Position numbers and translations under genes: made by a program
The notes under the pieces: generated by a model
What the model was told of the DNA's origin: nothing
The model's input: the letters and a program-made list of their open reading frames with translations, nothing else
Database searches by the model: none
Assembly: GCA_963747595.1 (NCBI GenBank)
Contig: CAVVFO010000002.1
Location: 1,674,001 to 1,738,000 of the forward strand
Reading direction: 5' to 3'
DNA from: Oleiagrimonas sp963747595
GTDB taxonomy: Bacteria; Pseudomonadota; Gammaproteobacteria; Xanthomonadales; Rhodanobacteraceae
DNA length: 64,000 bases
Shown here: piece after piece, positions 59,757-64,000 of the stretch
Position numbering within the stretch: the stretch's first letter is position 1
How the letters are laid out: every line of letters starts with the position of its first letter

Positions 59757-60260
59757 ATGACCGCTTCCGATGCCACCGCCGTATCGCCGCGCAACAGCAA
59801 GGCGCATGCTCCCCTGGAGCTGGAGCACTTCCTTCCCTACCGCCTCTCGATCCTCTCCAATACCGTCAGCCAGGCGATCGCCCGCGAGTATCAGCAGCGT
59901 TTCGACCTGTCGATGACCGAATGGCGGGTGATGGCGGTGCTGGCGCGCTTCGATGCGGTGTCGGCGCGCGAGGTGGCCGACCGTACCGCGATGGACAAGG
60001 TGGCCGTCAGCCGCGCGCTGTCGCGGCTGGTCGAGGCCGGGCGCGTCAGCCGCGGGACGCACGATGACGACAAGCGGCGCTCGGTACTGAGCCTGACCGA
60101 GGACGGCTGGAGCATCCACGACACCGTCGCACCGCTGGCGCGCCAGCACGAACGTGATGTCCTGGCGCTGCTGGACGACGGGGAACGCGCCGCGCTGAGG
60201 CGCATCCTGGACAAACTCCTGGGACAACAGGTCCCGGATATTCTGAACCGGGAGCCCTGA
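59757..60260 (+). CDS. MarR-family regulator, probably of tyrosine catabolism
   Basis: 167 residues. Winged-HTH core at about residues 45-130: FDLSMTEWRVMAVLARFDAVSAREVADRTAMDKVAVSRALSRLVEAGRVSR, then the wing THDDDKRRSVLSLTEDG. MarR dimers commonly repress aromatic degradation genes and release DNA on binding a pathway compound. Divergent from hpd with a palindrome between; homogentisate or hydroxyphenylpyruvate is a sensible ligand guess. The ATG at 59757 follows GCAAGGGGC. Confidence 0.9.
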   Translation: MTASDATAVSPRNSKAHAPLELEHFLPYRLSILSNTVSQAIAREYQQRFDLSMTEWRVMAVLARFDAVSAREVADRTAMDKVAVSRALSRLVEAGRVSRGTHDDDKRRSVLSLTEDGWSIHDTVAPLARQHERDVLALLDDGERAALRRILDKLLGQQVPDILNREP

Positions 60261-60305
60261 CGCCGCATCGTTTTGATTCGGCAGGACGCTGAACATCCCG
60301 CCCGG

Positions 60306-61784
60306 TCAGTGCACGCCGTGCATCAGGCGCCTGATCCATGGTGCGGCAAGCAGAAACGCCACCGCTACGGCCAGTCCCGACCAGAACAGCATGCCATACA
60401 CATGGCCGTACTCGGCCAGGCCGCCCAGTGCACCGGATGTCGTTGCCGCCGTGGTCTGTTCCGCAATCCAGCCTGCCAGCTGATACGCCAGCGCGACACC
60501 GAAAAACCATCCGCCCATGGCCAGCGACGCCTCTTCCGGCGCTGCCAGCTGACCCACCAGCGCGTAGCCGATCGGCGACAATGCCAGTTCGCCCAGGGTC
60601 TGCAACAGGTAACACACCGCCAGCACCCACCAGCCCACCCTGCTGCCGCCGGTGCCGTGGATCACCCACGCCGTGACGCCGTAACTCAAGGCCACCAGCA
60701 ACAGGCCGATCCCGAACTTGCGCGGCGTGGACGGGTCCTGCCCGCGCCTGTCCAGCCAGGGCCACAGCATCGCCAGAAACGGTGCAAAGATCAGGATGTA
60801 GAGCGGATTGGCCGACTGGAACAGGGTGTAATGAAACGGCGCAATGACGTGGTCGCGGGCGAAGAAGTTCAGCGAGGTCACGCCCTGCAGGCTGAACGCC
60901 CAGAACACCACCAGTGCCACGAACAGCAACAGCAACGCGATGTAGCGCCGGGTCTGCACCCGATCGCCCCGGCGCACACAGCTGACCACGAAATACAGCA
61001 CCAGCAGCCCCATCAGGATGTACATGGCCCAACGCAATACCATGGGATAGGCCAGCAACAGGGCAACGGGATACAGCAACGCGGCGATACCCAGCAGCAC
61101 CCACACCACGGATATCGGCCCATGCAGATGGCCGCCATCGGGCAACAGCGGATCCAGCTTGTGCTTGCGCCATTGGAACAGCAGCGCGGCCAGTGCATTG
61201 CCCACCGCAGCGGCAATGAATCCCCAGCGGTAGCCGAAATGCTGCCCGATGAGATCCGCGCAGATGAACGGAGTCATAAACGAGCCCAGATTGATGGCCA
61301 TGTAGTAAAGCGTGTAGCCACCCTCGCGGCGCGCATCATCCTTTGAATAATTGCGGCCGACCAGGACCGTCAGTGGAATACCCAGCCCGGTCGCCATTGC
61401 GAACAACGCCATGCCGATCTCGAAACCGAACAGCGTGGGTAACGCCATCAGGGCCAGCGCCACCACGTTCAGCCACATCGACACGGCCAGCGCACGCGTC
61501 TCGCCGAGAATCTTGTCGGCGACGTAACCACCAACAATCGGCGTGGCATACATCAATGCCAGAAACCCGCTGGCCAGCAGGTCGGCCTGACGCTGCGCTG
61601 CCTCATCACCAAGGCCGCCGTAAAAATGCTGCGCGATATACGGCGCCAGGAAGGCGCGGAACCCGTAAAACGCGAAATTGACGCCGACGGTCACCGCCAG
61701 CAGCATCCACAGCTGGCGCGGATGCCCCCAGCGCTCGGGTTCGCGCGGCGGAGCGGATGCGGCGACGGCGTCAGCGCGGCTCAT
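60306..61784 (-). CDS. Proton-dependent oligopeptide transporter (POT/PTR family)
   Basis: 492 residues with about fourteen membrane helices. POT signatures: GVNFAFYGFRAFLAPYI in helix 1, PIVGGYVADKILGETRALAVSMW between helices 2 and 3, and GYTLYYMAINLGSFMTPFI in helix 5. Imports di- and tripeptides with H+. It lies between the MarR gene and tryptophan dioxygenase among genes for aromatic amino-acid breakdown, so it may supply peptides as a source of Tyr and Trp. It is not linked to the peptidoglycan locus 24 kb away, although muramyl-derived dipeptides could also be substrates. Confidence 0.92.
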   Translation of the reverse strand: MSRADAVAASAPPREPERWGHPRQLWMLLAVTVGVNFAFYGFRAFLAPYIAQHFYGGLGDEAAQRQADLLASGFLALMYATPIVGGYVADKILGETRALAVSMWLNVVALALMALPTLFGFEIGMALFAMATGLGIPLTVLVGRNYSKDDARREGGYTLYYMAINLGSFMTPFICADLIGQHFGYRWGFIAAAVGNALAALLFQWRKHKLDPLLPDGGHLHGPISVVWVLLGIAALLYPVALLLAYPMVLRWAMYILMGLLVLYFVVSCVRRGDRVQTRRYIALLLLFVALVVFWAFSLQGVTSLNFFARDHVIAPFHYTLFQSANPLYILIFAPFLAMLWPWLDRRGQDPSTPRKFGIGLLLVALSYGVTAWVIHGTGGSRVGWWVLAVCYLLQTLGELALSPIGYALVGQLAAPEEASLAMGGWFFGVALAYQLAGWIAEQTTAATTSGALGGLAEYGHVYGMLFWSGLAVAVAFLLAAPWIRRLMHGVH

Positions 61785-61856
61785 GGGCCAGGTCCTGTGT
61801 GCTTCCCGGATACGTACGGCACCAACGCTGACCCCGCTCCGCCATAAAGGTTCGAT

Positions 61857-62705
61857 TCAGTCCAGCGTGGTGCGCACGTCCAGCAGCTCCGGGAAAAAGC
61901 TCTGCTCAAGCGCTTTGTGCAGGAAACCGACGCCGGACGACCCTCCCGTCCCGCGCCGGTGCCCGATGATGCGCTCGACGGTCTTCATGTGGCGAAAGCG
62001 CCACAGCTGGAAATTTTCCTCCACGTCGACCAGCGTCTCGCACAGGTGATATTCCGGCCAGTATTGCTCCGGTGCCATGTAGATGCGCTTGAATACCGGC
62101 AACAGCTCCTCGCTTCGCTGCCAGCCCCTGCGCACATCCCGCTGGAGCAGCCGTGCCGGCACTGCATGGCCACGTCGCGCCAGCCAGCGCAGCACGGCAT
62201 CATAAAGGCCCGGGGCGTTCAGCACGTCGCGCAGCGCGCCCTGCGCCTGCCGGTCGTGGGCAAACACATCCAGCATGTCGGCGTTCTTGTTGCCGAGCAG
62301 GAACTCGATCATGCGGTACTGCAGCGACTGGAAACCCGACGATGGACCCAGCCGGTCGCGAAACTTCAGGTACTCGTGCGGCGTCATCGTTTCCAGCACG
62401 GCCCATTGCTCGAACAGCTGCCGCTGGATCTGCTTGACCCGCGCCAGGATCTTCAGTGCCGCATCGGCGTGATCGGCGTTGATATGCGCGATGGCCGCGG
62501 TGAGTTCGTGGATCAGCAGCTTCATCCACAACTCGGACACCTGATGCTGCACGATGAACAGCATCTCGTCGTGATACGCGGGCTGCGACAACGGCTTCTG
62601 CGCGCTCAGCAACTGGTCCAGATGCAGGTATCCCGCATAGGTCAGGCGACCCTGGAGATCGCACTCGATACCGGGCTCGAGTTCGCGCCGGGACTCATCG
62701 CTCAT
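61857..62705 (-). CDS. kynA: Tryptophan 2,3-dioxygenase
   Basis: 282 residues from the ATG at 62705, preceded by GAAGGTG; the frame to 62753 adds an unlikely N-terminus. Typical blocks: TYAGYLHLDQLLSAQKP, YHDEMLFIVQHQVSELWMKLLIHEL, YRMIEFLLGNKN, WRFRHMKTVERIIGHRRGTGGSSGVGFL, where the His in RFRHMKTV is the haem ligand. It oxidises L-tryptophan to N-formylkynurenine. No kynureninase or formamidase genes follow in the window. Confidence 0.96.
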   Translation of the reverse strand: MSDESRRELEPGIECDLQGRLTYAGYLHLDQLLSAQKPLSQPAYHDEMLFIVQHQVSELWMKLLIHELTAAIAHINADHADAALKILARVKQIQRQLFEQWAVLETMTPHEYLKFRDRLGPSSGFQSLQYRMIEFLLGNKNADMLDVFAHDRQAQGALRDVLNAPGLYDAVLRWLARRGHAVPARLLQRDVRRGWQRSEELLPVFKRIYMAPEQYWPEYHLCETLVDVEENFQLWRFRHMKTVERIIGHRRGTGGSSGVGFLHKALEQSFFPELLDVRTTLD

Positions 62706-63065
62706 GGGGCACACCTTCCGTGTCACTACGTTGTCATGGCTGGACGCGAGCATAGCAAAGCCGTGGCCCGGGACCCGCGCCGCGAGGACATTTGCTGCGC
62801 TGTGCCTTGCGCCGCGACGGCCGCCTTGTTATCAAGGGCGGCCCGTTCCCGGGCCGCAAGTCCACCTGCGAGTGCGTCGGTTCCACTGGATGAACCCGCT
62901 ACCCACGTCAGCCCGCGTTGCCGGTCGACGTGAGATAATGACTAAATTGCATAACCCGTGGGCCGCTCCTAGCGTCCGCTTCTGCGTGCAGCGCATACGC
63001 GCCGCAACACAGGATCGCGTCGACGCCAGCTGCGCCCAAAGCATCTACCTATCCGGGAGGATCTC
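62706..63065. other. Intergenic region before pdhA
   Basis: 360 bases; divergent promoters for kynA and pdhA are expected here. No gene, repeat or clear operator was seen. The ribosome site of pdhA (GGGAGGA) is at its right end. Confidence 0.6.
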
Positions 63066-64000
63066 GTGTCCATCGCCGCCAAGTTCGAAATCAATTACCT
63101 GCAATATCTGGATCCGGAAGGCAAGCTGGTCCGCAAGGACCTGCCGGATTTCGCCAAGGACCTCGACCACATGGTCGAGCTGTACAAGTTGATGGTGTCC
63201 ACACGCATCTTCGACACCAAGTCGGTGAATCTGCAGCGCACCGGCAAGCTGGGCACCTATGCCTCCTGCTTGGGCCACGAGGCCGCGCACGTGGGCATCG
63301 GCAGCGCCATGAAGGAAGAAGACGTGCTGGCGCCCAGCTACCGCGAGTACGGCGCGCAGCTGTATCGCGGGGTGCAGCCGCACGAGGTCTACACCTACTG
63401 GGGCGGCGACGAGCGCGGCAATGATTTCCAGAAGGCACCACGCCACGATTTCGCCTGGTCCGTGCCCATCGCCACGCAGTGCCTGCACGCGGCCGGTTCC
63501 GCGCTGGCGTTCAAGATCCGCGGCGAGAAGCGCGTGGCCGTATCCACCTGCGGCGACGGCGGCTCCTCCAAGGGCGATTTCTACGGCGCCATCAACATCG
63601 CCGGCGCGCAGAAGCTGCCGCTGGTGGCCGTGATCATCAACAACCAGTGGGCCATCTCGGTGCCGCGCAAGATCCAGACCGGTGCCGAAACCCTGGCACA
63701 GAAGGCCATCGCCGCCGGCCTGCCCACCATCCAGGTGGACGGCAACGACATCATCGCCGTCCGCAAGGCCATGGGCGACGCCATCGACCGTGCCCGCAAC
63801 GGCGAAGGCGCCGGGGTGGTCGAGCTGGTCACTTATCGCCTGGGCGACCACACCACCGCCGATGATGCGCGCCGCTACCGTGACGATGCCGAAGTCGAGG
63901 ATGCCCGCACCCGCGATCCCATCAAGCGCCTGCGCACCTGGCTGGAATCGAAGAACGCCTGGGACGACAAGAAGGAAGAAGCGTGGCAGGCCGAGTGCGA
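63066..64000 (+). CDS. pdhA: Pyruvate dehydrogenase E1 component subunit alpha (3' partial)
   Basis: Runs off the end of the window; 311 codons are visible from a GTG at 63066 with GGGAGGA six bases upstream. Begins (V)SIAAKFEINYLQYLDPEGKLV. The thiamine-diphosphate motif is present: STCGDGGSSKGDFYGAINIAGAQKLPLVAVIINNQW. Family substrate-channel features include YREYGAQLYRG and LGDHTTADDARRYR. The alpha subunit pairs with PdhB to decarboxylate pyruvate or a branched-chain 2-oxo acid; the closest match in feel is the PDH-type alpha subunit, but the branched-chain enzyme is an alternative since the next genes are out of view. Confidence 0.9.
   Translation, partial: MSIAAKFEINYLQYLDPEGKLVRKDLPDFAKDLDHMVELYKLMVSTRIFDTKSVNLQRTGKLGTYASCLGHEAAHVGIGSAMKEEDVLAPSYREYGAQLYRGVQPHEVYTYWGGDERGNDFQKAPRHDFAWSVPIATQCLHAAGSALAFKIRGEKRVAVSTCGDGGSSKGDFYGAINIAGAQKLPLVAVIINNQWAISVPRKIQTGAETLAQKAIAAGLPTIQVDGNDIIAVRKAMGDAIDRARNGEGAGVVELVTYRLGDHTTADDARRYRDDAEVEDARTRDPIKRLRTWLESKNAWDDKKEEAWQAEC

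Overview
The window is GC-rich, densely coded, and looks like a chromosomal segment of a gammaproteobacterium close to the Xanthomonadales (probably Rhodanobacteraceae). This placement is inference. It rests on the two large TonB-dependent receptors, the homogentisate/tryptophan catabolic genes, an Fnr with an N-terminal cysteine cluster beside a quinol-type NO reductase and hemN, and general codon use. I saw no rRNA, tRNA, CRISPR array, prophage or insertion sequence.

Bases 1-36852 form one continuous locus that reads as a machine for eating peptidoglycan. Outer-membrane uptake: two TonB-dependent receptors (4476-7610, 13082-16099). Exported or periplasmic hydrolases: a NamZ/DUF1343 exo-muramidase, a GH20 hexosaminidase, a GH2 exo-glucosaminidase-like enzyme, a GH18 protein, two AmiE-like serine hydrolases and an M28 peptidase. 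Inner-membrane transport: one SSS symporter and two APC permeases. Cytoplasmic catabolism: a MurK/NagK-type kinase, the MurQ etherase, a D-lactate dehydrogenase for the lactate MurQ releases, a YkfC-type endopeptidase and an L-Ala-D/L-Glu epimerase for the peptide, a DUF1611 (DgcN-like) protein and a DadA-like oxidoreductase for D-amino acids. Regulators are RpiR/MurR-like and LysR proteins. It resembles the Bacillus murQ-murR-murP-amiE-nagZ-namZ and ykf gene sets merged and enlarged, without a PTS transporter.

The most striking non-coding signal is a 42-bp element with fixed internal spacing. It occurs four times, always in the orientation of the downstream gene, ahead of both receptors, the DUF1611-APC-APC-murK-murQ unit, and the AmiE-NamZ-SSS-Dld-GH2-GH20 unit. 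It looks like the operator or promoter of a common regulon. A separate 22-bp near-palindrome in a promoter, followed by twelve GGGATC repeats, precedes the first AmiE-like gene.

Bases 37558-46366 carry housekeeping genes: murA, two small outer-membrane barrel proteins with matching terminators, class I fructose-bisphosphate aldolase, a small TonB-C-like protein, pyruvate kinase, a DUF442 phosphatase and gap. Bases 46501-49745 hold a duplicated and decaying pair of genes (Sel1-like secreted protein plus LCAT-like lipase). Bases 49790-55282 form an oxygen/NO-responsive group (truncated haemoglobin, quinol NO reductase, fnr, hemN) with two FNR-type boxes. Bases 55526-62705 cover aromatic amino-acid catabolism (fumarylacetoacetase, homogentisate dioxygenase, HPP dioxygenase, a MarR regulator, a POT peptide transporter, tryptophan dioxygenase). 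The window ends inside pdhA.
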